This document shows, one piece after another, positions 19,999 through 31,124 of a DNA stretch of 64,000 nt. Numbering within the stretch: position 1 is the stretch's first letter; the number at the start of each line of letters is the position of its first letter. Where the stretch lies: positions 558,001 to 622,000 of the forward strand of contig NC_080181.1 in NCBI RefSeq assembly GCF_950295315.1. Direction: 5' to 3'. Source of the DNA: Erinaceus europaeus (taxonomy: Eukaryota > Chordata > Mammalia > Eulipotyphla > Erinaceidae). The notes beneath the pieces are model-generated. The model worked only from the letters and a program-made list of their open reading frames with translations, made no database searches and was not told the origin of the DNA. Both the position numbers and the translations under genes were made by a program.

Positions 19999-22574
19999 CA
20001 GGGCAGCCTGTCTCCATTGACTTGTCTTCTTAGCGTCTGTCATGGGGCAAGGGGCTTCCTGCAGTGTGCATGCTCCCTTCATAGCCCTGCAGCAGAATGC
20101 AAAAACACCTTCTCTATGTGAGGTTGTGAGTTCTCAGGCAAGGGCAGGAGTCCAGGTCAGCAGGCAGCACAAAGGGCTTGCAGGCATGGAGTCCCAGCTC
20201 AGTCCCTGGCACTGCATGGGCCAGAGTGCTGCTCTGGTCTCTCCCTTTCATCAGTCAGCCAATCAAGCAACCAGCCTCGACAAAACAGAGCAGACACCCA
20301 GGGGAAGGGCCAGCTCTTCTCTTCTGTTGAGAGAAGAGCACTCTGCTGGGCAGGAGAGCATGGGAGCCCCAGGCTCCTAGGTGACAGTCTTGGTTGAGTC
20401 AGAGGCCTGCTTACTGGTGCTTCCCACCAATATTGGGAACAGGGGCACCAGGAAGCTCTGCTAAAGCTCCTTTCCAGAGTTTCTGCCACTGGGCAATGCT
20501 ACCTTCAAAGTGCCTGCACTCACTTCCTCTGACTCCCAGCAGGGAAAAGGAGCTGAAATGCATGTGGGTGAGGAGGGGACACTCATCCTTGTTAGGCTGC
20601 CCAGCTGTCCCTGGCTTCTTGCTGGGGTGCTGGGAGCATGTACACAGGACTCTGCTCAGCGCAGAGCTCACCAAGGAGGAACAGCACCATGCTGGCCCTA
20701 AGCCAGGGCTGCTGGCAGCGGCAAGTCTGTCAGTGGTCCTCACAAAGGGCTGTGCATAGTTCAGTGAGGCAGGAGCTTCTGGGTGCTCTCTGAGGACTTG
20801 TTTCTCCCTGTGGGGACTGAGTCTCTGGCCAGGGCTTCTGCTGCAGGGGCTGAGAGAGGCAGAACTGATTTTGCCACTGGGACAAGCCAGGGGGTGACAC
20901 CCCAGAGGTGGGCCTGCACCAAGCAATGCTGTGACTCTGCACAGCTCTAGGCGGGGGTGAATGGGAGCACAGAGCAGCTGCGCAGGGAAGCTTCTTGCAG
21001 AGACTCCTGAAGCAGTGTCCACCCCCGCCAGCCTCTGGGCTCACACCCCAACCCACAAGTCTACCTCAAGCCCTGTAAGCATAGACTCCGGGAGCTCCTC
21101 TCTCTGCAACCCTGCACAAAGACCCCTGCAGAGGCCACAGAAGGAAGGCCCAGCATCTCCTCCTCACAGACCTTCACCTCTGCCATCGGTGTTTCCCCTG
21201 ACTTTGTCCCCCAGTCATTTTCACACTTTTGCTTCCCATTGATTTATCTGTTTTCTATATATCTCAAGTTGCCCTGGCTTGTACACTCCTGTGCTATTCA
21301 CACCTCTCTGGGAGAGTCAAGCTGCTAATTAAATTGGACCCAGAGCCGGCTCAGGAGGCCAGCAACACCCAGGGGGCTCTACCAACTCTGCTTGCTGCTA
21401 GCCTTTGACCAGCACAGGACTTCACTTTGAGAGAAGAGGGTGACAGAAAACTCTCATGATGATGAGCAGTTCATTGGAAGATAACAGGCATCTCTCGGCC
21501 ACTGAGTGTGACACATGCCCTGCTGCGACTAGGCTCAGGTCCCTGCCTCAGCCAGCACCCCCAGGGCAGCCAGCAGCCTGAGCCCCAGCCCCTCCTCATC
21601 CCAGGGATGCTAAACTTGAAGAAACAACATCCGGGTTTGGAGTCGGCGAGAGTACACAATACAAGACTTACTGAAAAAAGGTTGAACCCTGTGATTAATA
21701 ACGACGGTGATAACAGACCTTACTGATGTATCCTTAGGAACATTATTAGTGAGTCACAAAATATTATTATTTGATTGATGTGAGTGTCATTGAGATGAAG
21801 TTCTGTGAAAATGTTTGATGAATAGCCACACTAATGTTTCAATGAAAACTTTGTTTTGTTTGGGAGCGCCTATATTGGTCATATTCAGACATGATTGAGA
21901 AGTACAGTCTGACTTTTTACACAGGCAGAAGATCAGTTTGAACAGTTACCCCTCAAAGCAGCCTCGCAAGTCAGCTCAGGATCAAAAGCACCTGGATTTC
22001 AATAGCTGGCCTTAGGGGCAGTCGGTCTCCTTTGTTAGCTCAGCTTATTTCAGTGTAAGTAAAAAACTCATCATGACAGATGTTAGTGAAACTTTGTCTG
22101 AGACCCAAACCTTAGAAAACATTCACAAACCTCATTAGTTTTGTCTAAACAATAAAGCAAATAATCGTTCCAATTTCTTGTTTTGATTACCAAAAGAATG
22201 ATTCATTCAAAATATTTTGTAAAAATCTCTAACATGTCTGCTTTAAGGAAAATGTAGTTGTTGGGGGGGGAAAAAGTTTTCCAAACTCTTACTGGCGGCA
22301 TACATTCAATTTTATAAAGATTGAAAGAAGTTGAACTTGTATCATCTCTGAAAGCTAACTGTGAACTTTTAGATAAACCGAAGAAATTTTAAGTGTAGAT
22401 TCTTTTCTCAGCATCCCTGGGAAACACGCCCTGACCACATCAACATCATTACTGGACATCACACGCTGGTCTGAAAGAGGCTGCATTTTCCCAGCTACGT
22501 GAGAATTCCCCAAAACTCACTTCAGCTAACAGACTAGAAGCTGAAATATTCAAAATGCATGGAAATTCATTTCT
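19999..22574. other. Unique intergenic DNA, GC-rich then AT-rich
   Basis: 19999-21500 is GC-rich with no recognisable gene. From about 21650 the composition becomes AT-rich and unique (see the separate candidate element). A G8 run occurs near 22263. Confidence 0.45.
21720..22400. promoter_or_regulatory. Candidate conserved non-coding block
   Basis: Roughly 700 bp of non-repetitive, AT-rich DNA with motif-like stretches (TTATTATTTGATTGATGTGA, AACAATAAAGCAAATAATCG) and no transposon signature, in a window otherwise dominated by repeats. Functional status is inference from texture only. Confidence 0.2.
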
Positions 22575-22780
22575 TTAAAAAGATTTTTTTTAGTTATCTT
22601 TATTTATTGGATAGAGACAGCCAGAAACTGAGAAGAGGGGGAAGAGAAAGAGAAACAGAGAGATACCTGCAGCCCTGCTTTACCACTTGCAAAGCTTCCC
22701 CCTGCAGGTGGGGGCCGGGAGCTTGAACCTGAGTCCTAGTGCACTGTGACATGGGCACTCAACCAAGTGTGTCACCACTG
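22575..22780 (-). mobile_element. Type B SINE
   Basis: TTATCTTTATTTATTGGATA tail complement, GATACCTGCAGCCCTGCTTT, CCCCTGCAGGTGGGGGCC, GCTTGAACCTGAGTCC, CAACCAAGTGTGTCACCAC. Confidence 0.88.
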
Positions 22781-23480
22781 GAAGGGCTGTGCTTAGAGCT
22801 GGGCTGTAGTGCCCAAGAGGGTGGGCAATGGAGGGGAGCTGCACTGATGGAGCAGACCTGTGGAGGCTGGCCAGATGTGCTGGACACAGAACATTCTCTG
22901 TCCCCAGGAAGTCAAGCAATGCTGCAAGCTGGGGGCCTGTTGAGCATCCTGAGTAGCTGACCTATCAGTAAGACTTGTGGGGTCACATGGAGTCCTCTGG
23001 AGGCACCGTGGGGGAGCGGGTGCTGCATAGGTGAGGGGTGGGGAGGATACTGGTGAGAATGTGGACTTGAGAAGCACAGTGTACTGACAATAAAAAAAAA
23101 AGATGATATCGTGGGGGTGAGGTAGTTAAGCGCACACACTACAGAGCCCCAGCATGCGCTAAGGTGCTAGGCTTTTTTCAGATGTCATTTGACCAGCTTC
23201 CTGGGGTGGGTGAACTACCAACTCTGTTAAGAAAGGTTTTCTCCCGAGGCTGTTGGAGGATCTCACACTTGTGCAGGGCTCTAAGGAGAAGATGAGAAGG
23301 GCAATCTCCCCCACCACATTCTGCAAGCCAGAAGTCTGGGACACTCACACTTTCCTCCTAATCATTTCAGTGTTCACACACAAGTGGCAGTAAGTGTGCC
23401 AGCCTGCTTCCATAGGAGACAATGTTGAGGTCTGAAATCTCTCTCTTCCAGGCAACCCCTCACTTCCTCTGAGTATAAGA
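22781..23480. other. Unique DNA with short SINE scrap
   Basis: Mostly unrecognised. An A-rich run at 23090-23101 is followed by TGAGGTAGTTAAGCGCACAC at about 23118, resembling the A-box region of a SINE head, then unique sequence. Confidence 0.4.
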
Positions 23481-23493
23481 GTAGAATAGGATG

Positions 23494-23715
23494 GGGGCCA
23501 GGTGGCAGCACACTTGGTTAAGCACACACATTACTGTGCAAAAGGACCCAGGTTCTAGTCCCTGGTCCCCACCTGCAGAGGGAAGGCTTCACAAGTGGTG
23601 AAGCAGGGCTGCAGGTGTCTTACTGTCTCTTTCCTCTCTACCCCCTCTCTCTCAATTTCTCTGTTTCTATCCAATAATGAAAATGGAAAAAAAAAAAACA
23701 ATTTTTAACAAAAGG
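23494..23715 (+). mobile_element. Type B SINE, complete
   Basis: GGGGCCAGGTGGCAGCACAC head, AGGTTCTAGTCCCTGG B-box, GCAGGGCTGCAGGTGTCTTA and an A-rich tail. A perfect 13-bp duplication, GTAGAATAGGATG, lies at 23481-23493 and 23716-23728. Confidence 0.93.
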
Positions 23716-23728
23716 GTAGAATAGGATG

Positions 23729-24247
23729 GAAGGAAAGAACACTGGTGGAAGAGCACCATGACCCAGGGAACCAGACATCCAGCAAGACAGAAATGCATCC
23801 TACCCAGCATGGACACCAGAACACTCATGTTCATCTCAGCCTCTGACATGAACAAAATGTCAGCTCTGCAAATGTTACTGCTTTCTAAGGTTCAAGGAAG
23901 TTCAGCACCAAAAAGAAGAAGATCCTCTTTATAAAAAAAGGAATCATAAATGAACTCTGATTGAAGAGCCCTCTTCTTTGCCTTGGAAATTGCTGGCGCT
24001 CCTACTCCTCCCTGCCAGAGCCAAGCTGCTTCCTGTCCTTCACCTGACGGGATGCTAATTGCATACCTGTCACCTGCCTTCTCTGCTTAGAAGGTAAGCT
24101 GCAGTTTCCCACAGCCCACCATTTAGTTCTCTTCCAGCTTTTAAATAGTGCTGACTGGGACTTTTTAATTAAGATTTGACAGCTGAAATTTGCATTCAAA
24201 AAGCTCATTGAATTCTATGGAATTAGATTGCTGATTTTATTCTTTTT

Positions 24248-24291
<44 letters not shown>

Positions 24292-24701
24292 CCTTCCCAG
24301 GTCACTATGTCAAACGTACAAATAGGTATCTTCTGCCTGGGCTTCCAACAGGATAAGTTCTGCAGATGAGAGACAATTTTCCCTTTAAACCATTGCAAAT
24401 TGGACTTTGTAATTCAATGTTCTCTTAGTGTCCTGTCAATTGGCTTGGTAGAAAGTTTGTATAACTGTTAGAAGACTTGTTCCTGCTCTGTTCATTATTA
24501 ACCTATGTTGGCTGCAAGGAGAAGGAAGCCCTGCTGCAGCTTTCTGGCCTCCACCTACCTCCCTCTGGCTGCCAAGACCCTGCAAGGAGTCATGAGACTA
24601 GAGATGGAGAGCAGACAGTCACATTTCCAACTCACAGAAAAGCCTGCAGGTGGGCAGGGCTATGTCAGTGCCTCTGCTATCATTTGCAACAATCATGTTC
24701 T
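23729..24701. other. Unique DNA, AT-rich block and CA microsatellite
   Basis: About 24110-24248 is AT-rich and texture-wise resembles conserved non-coding DNA (TTTTTAATTAAGATTTGACA, GCATTCAAAAAGCTCATTGA). No gene recognised. Confidence 0.35.
24249..24289 (+). repeat. (CA)n microsatellite
   Basis: About 20 uninterrupted CA repeats. Confidence 0.97.
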
Positions 24702-24891
24702 TTCTTTTATTTTTTAAACTATTTATTTATTTGTTTGTTTGTTTGTTTGTTTATTTATTTATTTATGAGAAAGATAGGAGGAGAGAGAGAAATAACCAGA
24801 CATCAATCTGGTACGTGCTGCTGGGGACTGAACTCGGGACCTGATGCTTGAAAGTCCAATGCTTTATCCACTTCACCACCTCCCAGAGCAC
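24702..24891 (-). mobile_element. Type D SINE
   Basis: A (TTTG)n/(TTTA)n tail complement at 24717-24767 is followed by GAGAAAGATAGGAGGAGAGA, GGGGACTGAACTCGGGACC and CCACTTCACCACCTCCC. Flanks GCAACAATCATGTTCT (24686-24701) and GCAACAACCATGTTCT (24892-24907) form a 16-bp duplication with one mismatch, giving the ends. Confidence 0.85.
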
Positions 24892-24923
24892 GCAACAACC
24901 ATGTTCTAAGATATTTTTTCCTC

Positions 24924-25115
24924 AGGGCCAGGTGGTAGCCAGGTGCTCAGGGACCCAAGTTTAAGCCCCCCAGTCCCCACCTGCACGGGGAAAGATTTGC
25001 AAGTGGTGAAGCAGGGCTGCAGTTCTCTCTCTCTCTCTCCCTCTCTATTTCCCCTTCCCTCTCAATTTCTAGCTATCTCTATCCAATAAGTAGGTAAAGA
25101 TAAATTTTTAAAAAG
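24924..25115 (+). mobile_element. Type B SINE with internal deletion
   Basis: AGGGCCAGGTGGTAGCCAGG head has lost part of the A-box region. AGTTTAAGCCCCCCAGTCCC, GTGGTGAAGCAGGGCTGCAG and a CCAATAAGTAGGTAAAGATA tail follow. Confidence 0.85.
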
Positions 25116-25575
25116 GAATTTCACACTTCTAAAACAAAAGCTTAGCTTCTTAACATTAATAAACTTAGTTTCAAGTATGAAATAGAATATCAACTAAGCA
25201 TCCATTTTTGAAGTCTATTGGTTCTGGTAGCAGGCATGACCTTTTCAAACCCTTTAGGATTTAAACCGTCTCATCATCTATAAATATCAAACCACCCATA
25301 TGATGGAAACAGCCCAGGCACTGGCCTGCCACAAATGACAGAACAAACCCCATTCTGAGAGGCACACTTATAGTACAGAGCTAAAAAGTAGCTCAGAACT
25401 GCAGATCAGCACTGAGTTCTACACTCACCCCTACTAAGAACACTCACCTGTGCTCACTGTGCTCCCTGTAGCAGGGGTAGGGGAGGGGACATCAGAGCAG
25501 AAAAACGCAAGCCATCTGAAAAAGGGCCATGTGGTCATGTTTACACTGAAGTTAAAGACAAAAACTAACAAAAGA
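25116..25575. other. Unique intergenic DNA
   Basis: No recognisable feature. Confidence 0.45.
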
Positions 25576-25727
25576 CAGTAATAAGGGTTCCAGGTGGTAG
25601 CATACCAGTTAAGTGCACATACTAATAAGCACAGGGACAAGAATCCAGGTTCAAACCCCAGCTCCCCACCCGCAGGGGGGACACTTCATAAGTGGTGAAG
25701 CAGGTCTGCAGGTGTCTTTCTCTTTTT

Positions 25728-26243
25728 CCAGTTTTTTTTTCAGATATTTATTCATTTATTTTCCCTTTTGTTGCCCTTGTTGTTTTATTATTATAGTTAC
25801 TGATGTCATCATTGTTGGATAGGACAGAGAGAAATGGAGAGAGACGGGGAAGACAGAGCGGGGGAGAGAAAGATAGACACCTGCAGACCTGCTTCACCGC
25901 CTGTGAAGCGACTCCCCTGCAGGTGGGCAGCCGGGGGCTCAAACTGGGATCCTTATGCCTGTCCTTGCTCTTTGCGCCACGTGTGTTTAACCCGCTGCGC
26001 TAATGATCAACTCCCTCCAGTTTTTTAAAAATTATCTTTATTTATTTAATTTCTGAGTGTATAGAGACACTAAGAAACTGAGAGGGAAGAGGCGATAGAG
26101 AAAGAGGGAGACAGAGAGACATCTGCAGACCTGCTTCACCACTGGTGAAGCTCCCCCCTACCCCTGCAGGTGGGGAGTGGGGGCTTGAACCAGGATTCCT
26201 TGTGCGGATCCTCACTCAACCAGGTGCGCCACCACCTGGCCCA
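25728..26243 (-). mobile_element. Type B SINE, middle level of the nest
   Basis: The body at 26016-26243 reads TTATCTTTATTTATTTAATT, GACATCTGCAGACCTGCTTC, GGGCTTGAACCAGGATTCC and GCGCCACCACCTGGCCC. Its T-rich tail is split by the SINE at 25738-26015. Confidence 0.8.
25738..26015 (-). mobile_element. Type A SINE, innermost of the nest
   Basis: TTCCCTTTTGTTGCCCTTGT, GTTGGATAGGACAGAGAGAA, ATAGACACCTGCAGACCTGC, ACCCGCTGCGCTAATGATC. An 11-bp duplication, TCCAGTTTTTT, lies at 25727-25737 and 26016-26026, so it is the youngest insertion here. Confidence 0.88.
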
Positions 26244-26709
26244 TTCTCTCTTTCTATCTTTCCCTTCTCTCTCCATTTCTCTCTGTTCTTTCCATTTAAA
26301 AAAAAATGGGAAAAAAAATGGCCTCAAGGAGAAGTGGATTCATAGTGCCAGCACTGAACCCTAGCAATAACCCTGGAGACAAATAACAAAAAGCAAGCAA
26401 AACCCAGTAATAATAGAAAGATTTTAAGTGACAGAAAGGAAATGACAGAAGACACTCTCTGAGAAGTCGACAGGGCTAACAGAAATGATCCAATCTGAAA
26501 AATACATAAAATACTGGAGAATAAATAAAGCTAACTTATACCCTAGATCCAAAGAGAAAATTGACATTACAAAGAAATTTTGAAAAAAAAAAGTTTGAAA
26601 ATACCAGAAACTTTGTTAGGGAGCTAAATTTAAAGATTTAGGAAGATGAGCACCTCCAAAACAGGCCAAGACAGTACATTTTCTTCAGATGTTTTAAATT
26701 TAAGCACTA

Positions 26710-27007
26710 GGGAGTCAGGCTGTAGCGCAGCGGGTTAAGCGCAGGTGGCGCAAAGCACAAGCACCGGCATAAGGATCCCTGTTCGAGCCCCGACTCCCCA
26801 CCTGCAGGGGAGTTGCTTCACAAGCAGTGAAGCAGGTCTGCAGGTGTCTATCTTTCTCTCCCCCTCTCTGTCTTCCCCTCCTCTCTCCATTTCTCTCTGT
26901 TCTATCCAACAACAATGACAGCAATGATAACTACAACAATAAAACAACAAGGGCAACAAAAGGGAATAAATAAAATAATAATAATAATAATTAAAAAAAA
27001 ACTTCCC
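26710..27007 (+). mobile_element. Type A (ERI-like) SINE, near-complete reference copy
   Basis: The head GGGAGTCAGGCTGTAGCGCA can pair with GACTCCC about 75 bp on, as a tRNA acceptor stem would. A-box TAGCGCAGCGGGTTAAGCGC and B-box TGTTCGAGCCCC are present. The CT-rich body, AACAACAATGACAGC stretch and A-rich tail follow. A perfect 16-bp duplication, TTAAATTTAAGCACTA, lies at 26694-26709 and 27008-27023. Confidence 0.95.
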
Positions 27008-27023
27008 TTAAATTTAAGCACTA

Positions 27024-27540
27024 AAACTAAAATTTAAGGAAAAATCTGCAAAGCACTAATAAAGTTGACATATCACCTGTAGTGTAAAGTGACCTAAATA
27101 TTATGGATTTTTCATGGCAAGCCTAGAAGTGGATTAGTAGCATCTTTCTATTACTATCACTTCATATTCCACACTGAGAGGAATGTCACTGGGGAAGGAA
27201 GGAAAGAGCAAAGAGAGTCAGAGAAATTAAGACCATGTTTAGTCAGTGACCTGCTAACCTAACACCATAGAAAGTAGACTTTAGAACAAGAACCCCTGCC
27301 AGCCAGGCAGCAAGACACAGTGACAAAAACTCAGTAGCAAGAGGACACTATAGTGCTGTCTGAGCACACACCTACAGGCAGAGCTTCAGCAGCCGTGATG
27401 CCAACACCATGAGGGAGACTCAGACATGTTTATAGCTCGGCAGCTTCCACTCCTCCCTCAGCAACAGCCGGAAAAGCCAGCAGAGTCGGAGACACACCTG
27501 AGAGACCACGGGCCTTGTGAGCACTCTCAGACTAACGTGA
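27024..27540. other. Unique intergenic DNA
   Basis: No recognisable feature. Confidence 0.4.
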
Positions 27541-27910
27541 GTTATTTTCAAGAGCTTCTTGAATAGTCACTAAATGGGCCATATTCTGGGTCATTACACC
27601 CTCATGGACACACTTAAGAGAACCGTGGCATAATCAGATAATGAGAAAATACCTGAAAAAGCACTTGGAAATTAAATCACATATGCTTAGATAGCTCATA
27701 TGTCAAATAGGCATTCTCAAAAAAAGATTAGAAGATATTTCTAACAACAAAAAATTAAAGCTCAACATCAAAGCTTGTGTGATGTAGATAAAAGTGTTCA
27801 GATATTTATAACATTAAATGCTCATATTAGAAAGTGGGAGAAGGAAACTCAAGTGAAAGGGGTGGGAAATGGAGAAAGAAGTCATGAAATAAAAATAAAA
27901 CAAGCAAAAA
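27541..27910 (+). mobile_element. Old L1 ORF2 fragment
   Basis: GGCCATATTCTGGGTCATTA, then AATTAAAGCTCAACATCAAA, CTTGTGTGATGTAGATAAAA and AACATTAAATGCTCATATTA follow the order of the middle of mammalian L1 ORF2. Many indels and stops; dead copy. Confidence 0.65.
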
Positions 27911-28029
27911 GTTAGCCAACACATCTCTCTTACATAGAAATTAATTCAAAATTTATTTTCTATATAAGCACATGCCCTAAAACTTCCAAATATCTGAACT
28001 AGCACATACTACTTTATGCAAGTATTTCT

Positions 28030-28240
28030 TGGATGGTCGACTAGAGTCACAGTCCAGACAGGGAGAGCTCATGATAAAAGCACTGAAAACACAGTTACAG
28101 TCATGGAGGCGTAGGCACCACGGTACACATGGGAGAAAATGTTTGCAGACCATGGACGGGGAAGGACTTCCATCCAGTCAGAATACACAGAACACAGTTT
28201 GCACAGAGAGTTGGAAGTCAAAGTTAAAAAGAAAATATCT
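28030..28240 (+). mobile_element. Old L1 ORF2 fragment, downstream part
   Basis: GGGAGAAAATGTTTGCAGACC and GAATACACAGAACACAGTT resemble the downstream part of L1 ORF2 and may belong to the same old element as 27541-27910, with loss between them. Short and diverged. Confidence 0.45.
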
Positions 28241-28517
28241 GGGGAGCCGGGTGGTGGCACAGCAGGTTAAGCGCACATGGTGGAAAGCTCAAGGAACAGC
28301 ATCAGCATCCCGGTTCAAGCCCCTGGCTCCCCACCTGCAGGGGGTTCGCTTCACAGGTGGTGAAAGCAGGTTTGCAAATGTCTGTCTTTCTCTCCCCCTC
28401 TCCATCTTCCCCCTCTCTCTCTATTTCTCTCTGTCCTATCCAACAACAATGACAGAAATAACAACAATGACGATGATAAATAAGGGCAACAAAAGGGAAA
28501 AATAAAATAAAAAGATA
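28241..28517 (+). mobile_element. Type A SINE
   Basis: GGAGCCGGGTGGTGGCACAG head mixes type A and B features. CCCGGTTCAAGCCCCTGGC, CTCTCTGTCCTATCCAACAA and GGGCAACAAAAGGGAAAAAT tail follow. Confidence 0.9.
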
Positions 28518-28739
28518 CACATATATGTGCATATATGAACAGACTGCACATCTAAAAACTCCTAGCTGGGAATAATAACAGGAATAAATTCTTAGCACTG
28601 CTGAATACTAAAGGAGACAACAGCTGGTCTCTTGAGAGCTAAACCACAACAGCCTTTCAGAATAGACGGGGTTCAAGCAGAAAACAAGTCAGTACAAGAG
28701 GCAGAGAGAGACTGAGGAGGACTCTTTCACAATGTCACA

Positions 28740-28935
28740 AACAAGACAAGCTGCAGGGATTTTGGAAACCAATCTGGCATTGCCTTGTTGTGTTAAACCT
28801 TTACTTATGGAATCTAAAAACCTCACTCTGCTTGTTTACCTAAAAGAAGTGACTGCACACCAGTCTTTACCAGAGACTTATTCAAAATGACCACAGCCCA
28901 GACCTTATCTAGCCATGAAGGGATACACAGAGTGT
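28740..28935 (+). mobile_element. Old L1 3' fragment
   Basis: GGAAACCAATCTGGCATTGC, TACCTAAAAGAAGTGACTGC and CAGAGACTTATTCAAAATGA follow the typical L1 ORF2 C-terminal order but are strongly diverged. Confidence 0.55.
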
Positions 28936-29035
28936 CCTCAGGCTTACTCAGCCTCAGGACCAGGCTACTGCACGTGCACAGCAGCTGCGTCCTTCTTTGG
29001 GGGGTGGGGTGGGGGGCTGCAGGCCAACCATCAGA

Positions 29036-29156
29036 TGGCTCCATCCTCCATGCTCCATTCTCCATTCTCCTCCTCCCTCCTTCATCATCTTCTTCCTCTA
29101 TCCTCTGCTTCATCCTCCATCCTCCTCCTCAGCCTCCATCCTCCATCCTCCTCCTC
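29036..29156 (+). repeat. CCATCCTCCT-type low-complexity repeat
   Basis: Irregular 7-12 bp CATCCTCC/TCCTCCTC units on the plus strand, directly abutting the SINE that follows. Confidence 0.85.
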
Positions 29157-29380
29157 CACCATGTGCAAGGAACTGGGTTCAAGCCCCGGCTGCCACCTGC
29201 AGGAGCGGAGCTTCACAAGTGGTGAAGCCAAGCTGCAGGTGTCTGTCTTGTTCTCCCTCCCTCTCTATCTCACCATCTTCTCTCAATTTCTCTGTCATAT
29301 CTAATAAAAAAGAGGGGAAGATTGCCACCTTGCACAGTGGATTTATAGTGCTGGCACCGAGCAAGAAAATAAGCAAGGGA
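29157..29380 (+). mobile_element. 5'-shortened SINE
   Basis: Begins CACCATGTGCAAGGAACTGG, so the first ~40 bp of the head is missing or replaced by the CCTCC repeat. B-box GGTTCAAGCCCCGG, CTTCACAAGTGGTGAAGCCA and the 3' module (TGCACAGTGGATTTATAGTG) are present. Confidence 0.8.
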
Positions 29381-29763
29381 AGGGGATTGAGATAAAATGG
29401 GGTTGAGGGAGGAAATGTCATGTGGGGAGTGCATGCTGCAGTGTGAGAGCCACCAAAAAGGGACTCAACTGCCACTCACACAACTCCTCCGAGAGTCCCT
29501 CCTGCTGGACCATAAAGTCTGGAGTACAACTTTAATAAGAGATGACATGTCACCTTCATGAACTCTCACTAAGAGGTCGAGAAATAATGGTCTGATGTAG
29601 TAAGGACAAAGCTACTAACAACTACTCAGAGGTGTACTTCTGTCACATCAAGTAAATGGAGCAACTAATTCCCACTGCTGATGTAGTAACATGTGGAGCC
29701 CTTCCCAAGCCTATCTTGAACAGTTAAGACCTGTTTGCAGGCCAACAGCACAAGGATATGCAA
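29381..29763. other. Unique intergenic DNA
   Basis: No recognisable feature. Confidence 0.4.
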
Positions 29764-29942
29764 GAGACAGCCAGAAATTGAGAGTAAGAGCAAGATAGTG
29801 AGGAAGAGACAGAAAGACATCTGCAGCCCTGCTTCACCACTCACAAAGCTTTCCCTTTGCAGGTGAGGACTGAGGGCTCAAAACCAGGTCCTGGAGCATT
29901 GTGACATGTGCACTCAGCCAGGTGTGCCACCACCTGGCCCCC
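29764..29942 (-). mobile_element. Type B SINE
   Basis: GAGACAGCCAGAAATTGAGA, GACATCTGCAGCCCTGCTTC, GCCACCACCTGGCCCCC. The tail side is truncated. Confidence 0.88.
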
Positions 29943-30777
29943 TGAATGACTTAAAACAAGAAAACAACAAATATGTTCTTTCTAATCCATTAAAACTATC
30001 CAGCAATAAATACTAAGCCAACAAGTCAAGTACCACTAAACCCAATCTTGTTATTTTCACCTGGAGCAAGAGTTACTGCACATTGCAATGAACTTTATCA
30101 CAAGGTGCCATGGGTTTGCTTTGCTGTAAATTATTCTACAGAAAGCATAAAAGCATCACTCACTGCAGGTGAGTAGATTAAGTTACTTTTAGAAAGTTTC
30201 TGTCTGCCTCTTTTCCTCTAGTGCAATGATCTTTGACACCAGAGACTTCACAATCCCAGTTATAACTCTCTCCAGATGCTGCAGGGCTGTGCTTAGGGTG
30301 AGAGTCACCGTGACCTCCTTGCCTGTGGTGATGAATCGAGGACTTTGTGTACTGGCACAACTCTGTCTTCAGACCTGCTGAATCCCGGGATTACTTTTAA
30401 AGCAGCAGAACAGTTAAATCTCAAAATGTCTGAAATGCTTCTCTGGGGGATAAGGACTCCATACCTGCAGGGTCTGGCAGGTAATCTCCTGAATTGCAAG
30501 ACCTGCAGGGATGCCTGGCTTCTCAGCACACCATGCAGATGGGCCTCTCCCCCGAGCCAGAGAAGCCAGAGGGCATGGGGAGCAAAACGCTCAACAGGAA
30601 CACTGGCTGCCTCTGCAGCACCTCAGCCAGGTCCTCTGAGACTCAGGGGAACTGGCTCGGGGGGGGGGGGGGGGGGTGCAGGTTTGGAGTAGAAAGAGCC
30701 AGGAACAAATGTCTAGGATAGCTCTAAAGTCCTGAAGAGATGATCACTGATAGGTGTCATGAAAAGTGATTGAATGG
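29943..30777. other. Unique DNA with an 18-base poly-G run
   Basis: Includes an uninterrupted G run at about 30659-30676. No gene recognised. Confidence 0.45.
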
Positions 30778-30905
30778 GTTGGGGGGACAGCATAATGGTT
30801 ATGCAAACAGAGTATCATGCCTGAGGCTCTAACATCCCATGTTTAGTCCCCTGCACCACCATAAGCCAAAGCTCCAGGGCTGCAGAAGATAGCTCTCTTC
30901 CAGAG
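30778..30905 (+). mobile_element. Old tRNA-like SINE (CATAATGGTTATGC head)
   Basis: GGGGGGACAGCATAATGGTTA and GCCTGAGGCTCTAACATCCC, then ACCACCATAAGCCAAAGCT. This is the sense orientation of a diverged tRNA-like SINE related to the type D copies. Confidence 0.65.
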
Positions 30906-31124
30906 CCCAGTAGCCCAGCTCACAAGGCTGCATGGGGCCTGTGATTCCCATCTTCTAGAATCACCCTGCTCTCTCCCTGCCCCTGCCTGGGCCTGTCTTC
31001 TGCTCACTCACAGCCAAGACTTGTAGAACTCCTGTATGTCTCCAGGGAGTACAACACACAAGAGCAAGGCTCCACACAGACCAGGTGTTTCTGTCTGGAA
31101 TTGCTGTTACACACCACAAAGAAA

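Larger units (their letters stand above)
25585..26404 (+). mobile_element. Type A SINE, outermost of a three-level nest
   Basis: The head and middle (GGTTCCAGGTGGTAGCATAC to GCAGGTGTCTTTCTC) lie at 25585-25726. The 3' half (TCTCTCCATTTCTCTCTGTT, then TGGCCTCAAGGAGAAGTGGA and AATAACCCTGGAGACAAA) resumes at about 26244. A 9-bp duplication, CAGTAATAA, lies at 25576-25584 and 26405-26413. The gap contains two minus-strand SINEs. Confidence 0.8.

Noticed and set aside
26710..26800. tRNA gene at the SINE head
   Set aside because: A- and B-box-like motifs and an acceptor-like stem exist, but the sequence continues into a SINE body and tail with target duplications. It is a retroposon head, as in more than twenty other copies here.
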